Positions 55,520-64,000 of a stretch of 64,000 nucleotides of DNA are shown here, in pieces. Below the pieces are notes generated by a model. That model searched no databases and was not told where the DNA came from. It was given only the letters and a program-made list of their open reading frames with translations. Positions within the stretch are counted from its first letter, which is position 1, and every line of letters begins with the position of its first letter. Source of the stretch: Piliocolobus tephrosceles (Eukaryota > Chordata > Mammalia > Primates > Cercopithecidae). Where the stretch lies: contig NC_045441.1 of the NCBI RefSeq assembly GCF_002776525.5, positions 124,565,610 to 124,629,609 of the forward strand, given 5' to 3'. A program made the position numbers and the translations under genes.

Positions 55520-55690
55520 GCTGGGTGGGAGCAATAGCTCACATCTGTAAATCCCAGTGCTTTTGGGAGGCCAAGGTGGGAGGATTGCTTGAGCTCAGGA
55601 GTTCAAGGCTGCAATAAGCTATGATCGCGCCACTGCACTCCAGCCTGGAAAACAGAGGAAGATGCTGTCTCCAAAATAAAGAAAAAGAGT
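55520..55690 (+). repeat. Internally shortened Alu
   Basis: Left-arm start joins to right-arm end ('gagttcaaggctgcaataag'). The tail 'aaaataaagaaaaa' is unusual and shared with 51968-52027. Confidence 0.88.
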
Positions 55691-55828
55691 AATATTCAGC
55701 ACAAACTGTTTCAAGTTTTCTCACCTCTAATAAACAGACTCTCTTACAGTATACATACAAAAACTATGAATGCTCCTATTATATTGTTTTCTGGCCATTT
55801 TTACAGTTATTTTCTTGACTAAATAGTT

Positions 55829-56145
55829 TTTTTGTTGTTATTGTTTTTGTTTGTTTGTTTTTGAGACAGAGCCTTACTCCGTTACCCAGTCTGGAGTGCA
55901 GTGCCACAATCTCCGCTCACTGCAACCTCCACCTCCCGGGTTCAAGTGATTCTTGTGCCTCAGCCTCCCAAGGAGCTGGAATTACAGGCACACACCATCA
56001 TGCCCAACTAATTTCAGTATTTTTATTAGAGATGGGGTTTCGCCATGTTGGCCAGGCTGGTCTCAAACTCCTGACCTCACGTGATCTGCTCGCCGTGGCC
56101 TCCCACAGAGGTGGTATTACACGTGTGAGCCACTGTGCCAGGTCA
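55829..56145 (-). repeat. Alu (AluS-like)
   Basis: Antisense: long GTTT tail complement, 'gagacagagccttactccg' to 'gccactgtgccaggtc'. Confidence 0.94.
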
Positions 56146-56149
56146 ACTG

Positions 56150-56565
56150 AATAGTCTTTATCACGGTCTCTACTTAACATCTTCCTTAACCTCACCACAA
56201 TCTGATTTATATCACCATTCTTCGTGTACTGAAACTGCTTTAATGTGGTCAGTGACCCTCACACCACCAAGCCAAAAGATTCTTTCTCTATTCTCATTCT
56301 CCTCAAACTTTGTATTGGACTATGTCCACCTCTGTGCCCTTCTTCCTGAAACCTCCTTGGGTACCTAGAAGCAGCACTACCCTGAATCTTCCTATTCCCC
56401 TCTCTCTCTCTGACCTTTCCCTTAGAAAATCTCTTCCTTTGGATTCTGAGACTTAAACTTTTCTATCTTCCTTTTACTTCTCCTACTATTCCTTTAATAG
56501 TACCTTTTTCACTTCTACCCCTGAAAGGTAGGAACCCCAAAAGTTTAAGTTGAGTCCATTGTTCT
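56150..56565 (+). repeat. L2 ORF2 fragment
   Basis: 'actgaaactgctttaatgtgg', 'tcagtgaccctcacacc', 'tattctcattctcctcaaac' and 'cttcttcctgaaacctcc' match sense L2. It is on the opposite strand to the L2 at 50290. Confidence 0.65.
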
Positions 56566-56570
56566 TCTCT

Positions 56571-56863
56571 TTTTTTCTTTTTTTGAGACAGAGGCTCTGT
56601 CACCCAGACTGGAGTGAAGTGGCACAATCACAGCTCACTGCAGCCTCAATCTCCCAAGCTCAAGCGATCCTCCCCACTCAAATTCCCAGGTAGCTGGGAC
56701 TACATGAGTGCCTCCACTAAGCCTGGATACTTTTTTTTTTTTTAAAGAAATGGAGTCTCACTATAATTGCCCAAGATGATCCTGAACTCCTGGGCTCAAG
56801 CTATCCTCCAGCCTCGGACTCCCAAATTTTGGGGATTACAGGCGTGAGCCACTGCACTGAGCT
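56571..56863 (-). repeat. Alu (AluJ-like), head-to-head with the next
   Basis: Antisense: 'ttttttgagacagaggctc' to 'gagccactgcactgagctc'. Confidence 0.92.
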
Positions 56864-56882
56864 CTTTTTTATATTCCAATAG

Positions 56883-57188
56883 GGTCAGGCACAGTGGCTC
56901 ATGCCTATAATCCCAGCACTTTGGGAAGCCGAAACAGGTGAATTGCTAGAGGCCAGGAGCTCAAGACCAGCCTGGTCAACACGGTGAAACCCCACGTCTA
57001 CCAAAAAATACAATAATTAGCCAGGCATGGTGGCACGTGCCTGTAGTCCCAGCTACTCGAAAGGCTAAGGTAAGAGAATCGCTTGGACCCAGGAGACGGA
57101 GGTTGCGGTGAGCCAAGATCGTGCCACTGCACTACAGCCTGGGTGACAGAGTGAGACCCTGTCTCAAAATAAAAATAAAAATAAAATA
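56883..57188 (+). repeat. Alu, head-to-head partner
   Basis: Sense dimer 'ggtcaggcacagtggctcat' to AAAAT tail; starts about 19 bases after the antisense Alu. Confidence 0.94.
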
Positions 57189-57204
57189 GATTCTTATAGT
57201 CTCT

Positions 57205-57330
57205 TTTAAGGTTCATTCATCCAATAAGCATTTATTGAGCATCTATCATCAACCAGGTTCTGTTTGGGTTGCTTAAAATAGATTAGTGAACAAAACAGAC
57301 CAAAAAAAAAAATCCTCTCTGCATATAGTG
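57205..57330 (-). repeat. L2 fragment
   Basis: 'ttcattcatccaataagc', 'atttattgagcatctatcat' and 'gattagtgaacaaaacagac' are antisense L2 3' text. Confidence 0.75.
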
Positions 57331-57359
57331 AAATAATTCTATGCTACCAAGGACACTCA

Positions 57360-57610
57360 AAACTATCTTCCCCTAAATACTATTTTAAACACATCACTCT
57401 CGTGGCTTAAAAACAACAATAACAACCTTGCAGTGATTCCCCTCTTATCAGTCACATCTAATTTTCTATGCCTTAGTTCAAAACACTTGATAATCATTTT
57501 CTATTGTATCCATACAGGTTCATTTTCCATTACTCTCTGATTCAAGGGAATTCCAGGCAGGCCAATCTTCTGATTATCCCTCAGACACATTCCTTATATT
57601 TCTATCTGGT
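57360..57610 (+). repeat. L2 fragment, sense
   Basis: 'acatcactctcgtggctta' and 'ccttgcagtgattcccct' follow the L2 pattern 'atgtcactcctctgct..cagtggcttccc'. Weakly conserved. Confidence 0.45.
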
Positions 57611-57715
57611 CAAGTGACTACTGAAAATGTAGGCTTAGTACTTAGAAATTTTTTCACAAGTGTAATGAATTAATAGAGAAATTCAAAAATGAATGTTTTT
57701 GATTCCTTCAAATGC

Positions 57716-57950
57716 ATAAAAATAGCAAACACTTATACAAAGCTACTATGTGCCAAACACTATTCCAAGCACTTTATATACATTAACCCATTTATTCCAC
57801 ACAACAATCCTGGTATCTCCATTTTACAAATGAGGAAGCTGAGGCCCAAAGACAATAAAGTAACAACCTAGGTCTCACAGATAGTAAGTGGCAGAGCCAA
57901 CATTCATACTTAGGAAGCCTGGTTCCATACTATCTAGCATACTCCCAGCA
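57716..57950 (-). repeat. MIR SINE, near full length
   Basis: 'ctatgtgccaaacactattcc', 'cactttatatacattaaccc', 'attttacaaatgaggaagc', 'tgaggcccaaag', 'gtaagtggcagagccaac' and 'catactatctagcatact': most of MIR, antisense. Confidence 0.85.
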
Positions 57951-58313
57951 GAAGTAATAAAAACAAATAGAGTTCAAAACTGAAACGGAAAACTATATTC
58001 AACTATAAAAAGTTATGTATAATAAGTTAATCCTTTACTCCAAATAATAAAGAACAATATTTCCTCTAATACGTCAAGTTTAAATTATAGAATTTAATAG
58101 TATATAATAAAAACCACAATCTACAAACAAGAATACACCATATATCATTCAGAGTTCCCCAAAGCTGCTGAAAATACTTGCTAGGCATGACAAAAAATAT
58201 ATGGTGACACAGGTCTAACTTGTGTTATTTCATTGGCATGCATATATTAAAGTATTTTGCTGTCATCCTTGCTTTCATCAGAATCAAAATAGATTTGAAT
58301 ACAATCTTCAAGG
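57951..58313. other. Unassigned AT-rich stretch
   Basis: About 360 bases; nothing recognised. Confidence 0.35.
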
Positions 58314-58601
58314 GTTTTTTTGTTTGTTTTTTTGTTTGTTTTTGAGATGGACTCTTGCTCTGTCACCCAGGCTGGAGTGCAATGGCAAAGTCTTGGCTCA
58401 CTGCAACCTCTGCCTCCTAGGTTCAAGTGATTCTCCTGCCTCAACCTCCTGAGTAGCTGGAATTACAGGCGCATGCCACCACGCCTGGCTAATTTTTCTA
58501 TTTTTAGTAGAGACAGGGTTTCACCATGTTGCCCGGGCTGGTCTCAAACTCCTGACCTCGTGATCCACCCATCTCGGCCACCCAAAGTGCTAGGATTAAA
58601 A
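58314..58601 (-). repeat. 5'-truncated Alu
   Basis: Antisense. It stops at 'gtgctaggattaaaagactg', so the first ~25 bases of the element are missing. No TSD seen. Confidence 0.92.
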
Positions 58602-60137
58602 GACTGCCAGCTTTACTTTTTGGAAGCAAAATTCACATATAGGACTGGGTCCTATATGGCAGAAAAAAATTTAGTAGAAGCAAAAACAATCCCCAAAGCA
58701 TTTAACTGATATAGGTACTCTTCAACCTCTCACCAACTTTATGGCTAACAGATCCTTTAAAAGGTTTCCAAGGACTCCTCGAGAATTCAATTTTTTTATA
58801 ACTGATTACATAAAATTAAAATCCAAAGGCAGAGGTTCTTTCATAAAACAATCCTGACATATTAAAAGATAGGGGGTGCCTAACCACAACATTATCATTT
58901 TCTTCTCTTTCCAGTTTTCCCTGCTCTTCAGGCAGAGAAAAGACATGAATTTGTCAGGTTTTGAGATGGAGAGATTAAAATTAACAAACCAGGACAGGGA
59001 CACTAGTTTGATTTGGAAAAGGCGAGACTAGACTGCATGTAGCCTTTCCAATTAGTAATGACAGCCTAACTAGAAAAGAAAAGGTATGTAGATAAAAGCA
59101 GCCAAAAAAACAATGCCATTAATGCCTTAGGCAAAAATCCACAGCAGCTACTATTCCCTACTTTATTTTCTGCCTCTCTTCCCTTTTCCTGGGTAAGGAA
59201 AGCACCCAAAGCACCCCCAAGGCCACTCATAGAAAACCAATTCTTCCCAAGCATTGTATGAATTTAAAAAAAAAACAAACTATTAATAATTTGAGATTAA
59301 TTCAATTTAATCTCAAATTTTCAAACTGTTTGGAAAAGATTTTTCAAACAGGGAGTCATTTTCTCCTCTCTTCACCCACAGCAACCCACTACGACACTCA
59401 TAAAGTCATCCCATACTCCAAGGGATTAAATACAAATTTCCTGGGGAAAACACTGGATTCGGCAGCTATCACTGAAGCTATTCCCAAATACTAAGGTTCT
59501 CCTGTATACCCCATATTTGATATTTTCTTCTCTCCCACATGCACTGGTGACAAGAAGAAAGATATATAATCCTTCTCAAGATTCTCTACACAAAGGAGAC
59601 CTCAACTCAAATCTCAAATCCAAAATTAAAACCCCTTGTTAAAACAAACCCCCCAAGGAGAAGGCAATGGCTTTCTAGTCTAGTGTTCATTTTCAACAGC
59701 ACACACGACCAGCTAAATAAGGGAGTTTTAAAATGTCAAAAATTTTTCTGTCATATTACTAGAATGAAAGAGGTCTAAGGATAGAGGCGATGCCAACGAA
59801 AAACAGATTTCCCAATAATGTACTATATTGCATCATCTTAATCATTATAAGTATTTCCCAAGTCACGAAAAGGTACATGGCATTATGATAGGTCCAATAT
59901 TTTACAGTAACAAGAAAGGAAATGGTAAAATTAAGTTTAATTTTAAAATTATAAGTACAGTTGAGATGTTTTCAGACTCAACTGTGGGAAACTTTGAGAT
60001 CCACATGCTAAATACAGTAAAGGAGGAATACCTGAGACATTAAAGGAAGCACGAAGATAATAAGTGGCAATACAGTATTATTCATCTACCTCATTTACAA
60101 AGCAATAAACAAGAAACCTATTTTTTCTTCCAGCTTT
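58602..60137. other. 1.5-kb stretch with no recognised repeat
   Basis: The longest repeat-free block. Short ORFs (58806-59003, 59066-59254, 59258-59494, 59828-60043) show no domains, and they fall on both strands with no splice context. A 13-bp perfect hairpin lies at 59288-59319 and a 9-bp hairpin at 58637-58657. It may be unique or regulatory DNA; no exon can be supported. Confidence 0.45.
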
Positions 60138-60150
60138 AAAATAAAATGTA

Positions 60151-60446
60151 GGCCGGGCGCGGTGGCTCAAGCCTGTAATCCCAGCACTTTGGGAGGCCGA
60201 GGCGGGCGGATCACAAGGTCAGGAGATCGAGACCACGGTGAAACCCCGTCTCTACTAAAAATACAAAAAATAAGCCGGGCGCGGTGGCGGGCGCCTGTAG
60301 TCCCAGCTACTCGGGAGGCTGAGGCAGGAGAATGGCGTGAACCCGGGAGGCGGAGCTTGCAGTGAGCCGAGATCGTGCCACTGCACTCCAGCCTGGGCGA
60401 CAGAGCAAGACTCCGTCTCAAAAATAAAAAATAAAATAAAAAAATA

Positions 60447-60475
<29 letters not shown>
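60151..60475 (+). repeat. Very young AluY with 12-base deletion and TSD
   Basis: Near-consensus, CpG-rich: 'ggccgggcgcggtggctcaa', then 'gagaccacggtgaaac' lacking 12 bases. The tail is AAAAT/AAATA repeats. AAAATAAAATGTA at 60138-60150 and 60476-60488 is a perfect TSD. Confidence 0.97.
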
Positions 60476-60477
<2 letters not shown>

Positions 60478-60488
60478 AATAAAATGTA

Positions 60489-61101
60489 AAATTTTCCTTC
60501 ACCAAACAAAGTATGCTATCCAGAAGTACACAACAGACCCAGAAAGTTGGCTTAATGCAGGGTCTACAAACCAAAACAAAGAATAAAAAAATAACTTCAA
60601 AGGTCACAGAACTTAAAAAAAAAAAAAAATCCAACCAAAACATATACAGCTGATGTTTAACCAGACCTATTTTTTAATAATACCTGTGCAAAACAAAGAC
60701 ATCAAAGTAAATGAAAGGATAAGTTTTCATTTCACAATCTCCCTATATACTTCCTCAGCCTGTGGACCTAGCCTTATCCATCCTTAAAGGGAGCTGGTAG
60801 TCAGGAATATTTAATGCCCTACTTCATCAGAACTTTCTTTAGCTCTCTCATCAGGCCATTATTAAAGTCATTCAGTAATATTTACTAGTTATAGCTATTC
60901 AAATGTCAGTAATCTCCTAATGACCATTTTGAACTAATACACACATAGGAAGCAGATAAGGCCTAAATTTCTCTTTTACAAATGAAGTATGTTCATTTCT
61001 CTTACTGTAATAAAGAATATTTCTTTATTTTCCAAGCTCCTATTCTTCAGTGAATATCTTTAAAATCATTTAAAAACACTGGTAGCTATTGTCTGCTGAA
61101 G
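60489..61101. other. Unassigned stretch
   Basis: About 610 bases with an A run at 60614-60628. Nothing recognised. Confidence 0.35.
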
Positions 61102-61384
61102 TTTTTTTTTTTTTTTTTGGGATGGAGTTTCACTCTGTAGCCCAGGCTGGAGTGCACTGGTGCCATCTCGGCTCACTGCAACCTCTGCCTCCCAGGTTCA
61201 AGCAATTATCCCAGCCTCAGCCTCCAGAGTAGTGCACACCACCACGCCCAGCTAATTTTTTTGTATTTTTAGTACAAAATACAAGTTCAAGACCAGGCTG
61301 GTCTCGAACTCCTGACCTCAAGCAATCCTCCCAGCTCAGCCTCCCAAAGTGCTGGGATTACAGGTGTGAGCCACCACACCAGGC
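61102..61384 (-). repeat. Alu with scrambled middle
   Basis: Antisense: poly-T, 'gatggagtttcactctg' to 'accacaccaggcc'. The middle reads 'agtacaaaatacaagttcaagacc', replacing the normal 'agtagagacagggtttcacc', and 'ctgggattacaggc' is lost near 61230. Confidence 0.93.
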
Positions 61385-61639
61385 CTACTAAAACTTTTTG
61401 AGGCTGTTATTTGAGTAATCATCTATCACTGCCTTCACAAAAGCTGGGCTTGGATAACAAATTGCAGTTTACTATCAAAGACAAATAGACTACATTTCCT
61501 CAGTTCTCTAAAACCTTGGTGTCACTTTAGGGCATGAGGGACTAAAGAGAAGATGGAATCAATTATCTGACAAATCCTGTAGAATTTCCATCCTAACATC
61601 TCTCAGAATAGCTCCTTACCTCAGTGGTTTGGTCTCTAA

Positions 61640-62600
61640 TTTTTCAAACAAAACTCAACTAACTGTCAACCCCAAAATATGCTGCACACTACTGAAAGAG
61701 TAATCTGTCTGAAAACCACTTTCATCATGTTTTCTCCTGCTCCCTATCAACCTCTATTGGCTTCTTATTGCTTAGCACATTAAATTCAACTTGACACCAA
61801 TACACCTTTCATAATCTAGTTCTACCCTACTTATATAAATTTATCTGCCACCATTCCCAGTAATTAACACTTTATTCCATTGAGATCAGACTCCTTACAT
61901 CCCTCTCACATCATGCTGGCCCTTACCAAGTGCTTGCTCATTCTTTACTGTGGTCTAAATGTCTCCTCCACAACTCATATTGAAATTTAATTGCCAGTGT
62001 GATGGTATTAAGAGGTGAGGCCATTAACAGGTGATTAGGCTATGATGGCTCTACCCTCATCAATGATAATGCCATAGTAATGGAAGTAGGTTCCTGATAA
62101 AAAGCAAGTCCTGCCCTCTCTGTTCTTGTTCTCTTGCTCTTCTGCCTTACACCATAGGATGACATAGAATGAAGGCCCATGCTAGATGCCAGCACCATGT
62201 TCTGGTTCTTCTCAGTCTCCAAAATCAAGAGCCAAATACATTTCTGTTGATTATAAGTATCCAGTCTGTGGTATTCTGTTATAGCAGCATAAAATGGACA
62301 AAGACAAGCTTCTATCCCCTATATAGAACATACATAATGTTCTCCTTCTGGAGATGCTAGCCTATACAATCTTTATCCAAGTCTCATCTTCTTCAGGAAG
62401 CCTCACTCCTAGAACTTCAGTCTGAAGATATCCCTATACTAACAGACTGGACTCATACTACATGTAGCACACATTATTTGTAAACTGCTTTGGACAGTGC
62501 TAATTATATCATTATGAAAGTATTCCTGACAAGATAAATTCTACGAAGAGGTTGTGCCAAATTTTCCAAGAAGTGGCTCCATAAGCAAAGTCTATTTGAA
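61640..62600 (+). repeat. L2 fragment interrupted by an LTR
   Basis: Left piece to 61949: 'ttcatcatgttttctcctgc', 'cctctattggcttcttatt', 'attaaattcaacttgacacc', 'catcatgctggcccttacc'. Right piece from about 62310: 'ccaagtctcatcttcttcag', 'gaagcctcactcctagaac', 'ttgtaaactgctttg'. Sense L2, diverged. Confidence 0.65.
61950..62308 (+). repeat. Solo LTR, MLT1-like (ERVL-MaLR)
   Basis: 'tggtctaaatgtctcctcc', 'gtgtgatggtattaagagg', 'ggtgattaggctatgatgg', 'gagccaaatacatttctgtt' (AATAAA-site region, mutated), 'gtattctgttatagcagc' and end 'ggacaaagaca'. About 360 bases, one LTR, no internal retroviral sequence. Confidence 0.75.
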
Positions 62601-62611
62601 AAATTGATTAA

Positions 62612-62914
62612 GGCCAGGTGCAGTGGCTCAGGCCTGTAATCCCAACACTTTGGGAGGCCAAAGCAGGTGGATCACCTGAGGTGAGGAGTTCGAGACCAGC
62701 CTGGCCAACATGGTGAAACCTTGTCTCTACTAAAAATACAAAACCTTAGCCAGGTGTGGTGGCAGGCACCTGTAATCCCAGCTACTCAGGAGCCTGAGGC
62801 AGGAGAGTCGCTTGAACCCAGGAGGTGAAGGTTGCAGTGAGCCGAGATCATACCGCTGTACTCCAGCCTGAAAAACAAGAAAACTCCATCTCAAAAAAAA
62901 AAAAAGGAAAAAGA
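62612..62914 (+). repeat. Alu (AluS-like)
   Basis: Dimer. 'aaaattgattaa' before and 'aaagttgattaa' after form a near-match TSD. Confidence 0.95.
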
Positions 62915-62936
62915 AAAGTTGATTAAATAATCCTGA

Positions 62937-63540
62937 TTGTGGATCACACCTATGATCCCAGCACTTTGGGAGGCTGAGGCAGGCAGATGACCTGAGGTCA
63001 GGAGTTCAAGACCAGCCTGGCCAACATGGTGAAACCCTGTCTCTACCAAAAATATAAAAATTAGCTGGGCGGCCAGGCACGGTGGCTCATGCCTGTAATC
63101 CCAGCACTTTGGGAGGCCGAGGTGGGTGGATCACCGGAGGTCAGGAGTTCGAGACCAGCCTGGCCAACATGGTGAAACCCCGTCTCTACTAAAAATAGAA
63201 AAATTAGCCAGGCATGGTGGCGGGTGCCTGTGATCCCAGCTACTCAGGAGGTTGAGGCAGGAGAATCACTTGAACTCAAGAGGCGGTGGTTGCAGTGAGC
63301 TGAGATCACGCCATTGCACTCCAGCCTGGACAACAGAGCAATACCCTGTCTCAAAAAAAAAAAAAAAAAAAAAATTAGCTGGGCATGGTGGCACACACCT
63401 GTAGCTCCAGCTACTCAGGAGGCTGAGGCAGGAAAACTGCTTGAACCCAGGAGGCAGAGGTTGCAGTGAGCTGGGATGGCACCACTGCCACTCCAGCCCA
63501 GGTGACAGAGTGAGACAACATCTCAAAATAAATAAATAAA
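62937..63540 (+). repeat. Outer Alu split by a nested Alu
   Basis: The left arm 62937-63070 (5' end degraded, 'ggatcacacctatgatccc') and right arm 63370-63540 belong to one Alu. The nested Alu sits in its linker. Confidence 0.93.
63071..63369 (+). repeat. Alu nested in Alu, perfect TSD
   Basis: AAAAATTAGCTGGGC at 63056-63070 and 63370-63384 is a perfect 15-base TSD made of the outer Alu's own linker. Confidence 0.97.
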
Positions 63541-63554
63541 GACATTTTATTATA

Positions 63555-63843
63555 TCACGGCATAGTGGCTCACACCTGCAATCCTAGCACTTTGGGAGGC
63601 TAAGAGGATCACTTAAGCCCAGAAGTTTGAGACTACCCTGGGCAACAGGGTGAGACCCCATTTCCACAAAAAATAAGAAAATTAGCTGGGTATGATCCCA
63701 TGCCTATAGTCAGAGTAACCTGAGAGGCTGAGGTGGGAGAATTGCTTGAACCCAGGAGTTCAAGGCTACAATAGGCTAGGATCGTGCCACTGCACTCCAG
63801 CCTGGGCAACAAAGACCATCTCAAAAAAAAAAAGAAAAAAAAA
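63555..63843 (+). repeat. Alu (AluJ-like)
   Basis: 'atcacggcatagtggctcac' to 'accatctcaaaaaaaaaaag'. Right arm diverged. Confidence 0.92.
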
Positions 63844-64000
63844 GTTCTAGTATGAATTAAACAAAGTAATGACTAAGATTTGATACTCTTTGAAGCTGAG
63901 TAACAGCTATATGGTGGTTCATATCTACTTTTGTACTTGTTTAAAAATACCAAAAGTTCCTTTTTTAAAAAGTACTAATAATGTCTTTATATCATTTTAA
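63844..64000. other. Unassigned AT-rich end of window
   Basis: About 160 bases; nothing recognised. Confidence 0.35.

Noticed and set aside
60167..60643. A 158-codon antisense ORF
   Set aside because: Reverse translation of a young AluY plus its AT-rich tail; openness follows from the Alu's youth.
61950..62308. Possible endogenous retrovirus genes near the LTR
   Set aside because: Only a solo MLT1-like LTR is seen; flanks are L2, with no gag, pol or env-like sequence.

Overview
This window is non-coding primate nuclear DNA. I find no intact protein gene, no structured RNA gene and no CRISPR array. It is packed with Alu SINEs: about 76 copies or fragments, about 56 on the + strand and 20 on the - strand, covering roughly a third of the sequence. 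Dimeric Alus place it in a primate. Several young AluY copies (46482-46792, 20810-21118, 36105-36414) carry bases typical of Old World monkey AluY: CAAGCC in the first box, ACTAGCCGG(A/G)CGAGG and GAGCTGAGATCCGGCCAC in the right arm. I therefore infer a cercopithecid monkey (macaque, baboon or vervet type). That rests on remembered subfamily features and no search was run.

Layout. 1-6300: Alus among MIR and L2 relics, plus an L1M 3' end (4355-5310) split by an Alu. 6340-8720: an old L1M 5'/ORF1 region broken by an Alu and by another L1 3' end. 8730-14780: a dense Alu field with L1ME tails and TA-rich repeat. 14930-19725: a DNA-transposon block with an hAT-type element, a MER2-like Tigger MITE, an L1 ORF2 fragment and a full-length Tigger1 relic. 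A near-identical copy of 15154-15510 sits inside that Tigger1. 20000-23570: Alus, unique DNA and a 5'-inverted (twin-primed) L1. 24237-25866: Tigger-family pieces, one split by two Alus. 26000-39350: Alus with L2 and L1M relics. 39350-46200: two L1 3' regions, the second broken by five Alus. 46480-50290: Alus, an hAT element split by an Alu, and unique DNA. 50290-53170: an unusually long L2 on the - strand. 53600-58600: Alus, L2, MIR and a GGGA/GGAA tract. 58600-60130: the longest stretch without a recognised repeat. 60150-63840: a young 12-bp-deleted AluY, an L2 interrupted by an MLT1-type LTR, and a nested Alu cluster.

Nothing here works together as a pathway. What can be read is insertion history: target-site duplications, nesting, and several short local copy events that look like template switching. 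The best candidate for something undescribed is the roughly 350-base direct copy from 15154-15510 into Tigger1 at 18181-18531, supported by smaller events of the same kind at 51968-52027 / 55627-55686, 12741-12853 / 13239-13350 and 47789-47822. Most recognised L1 3' ends and Alus lie on the + strand. If the window is intronic, this weakly favours a host gene on the - strand, but no exon was seen.
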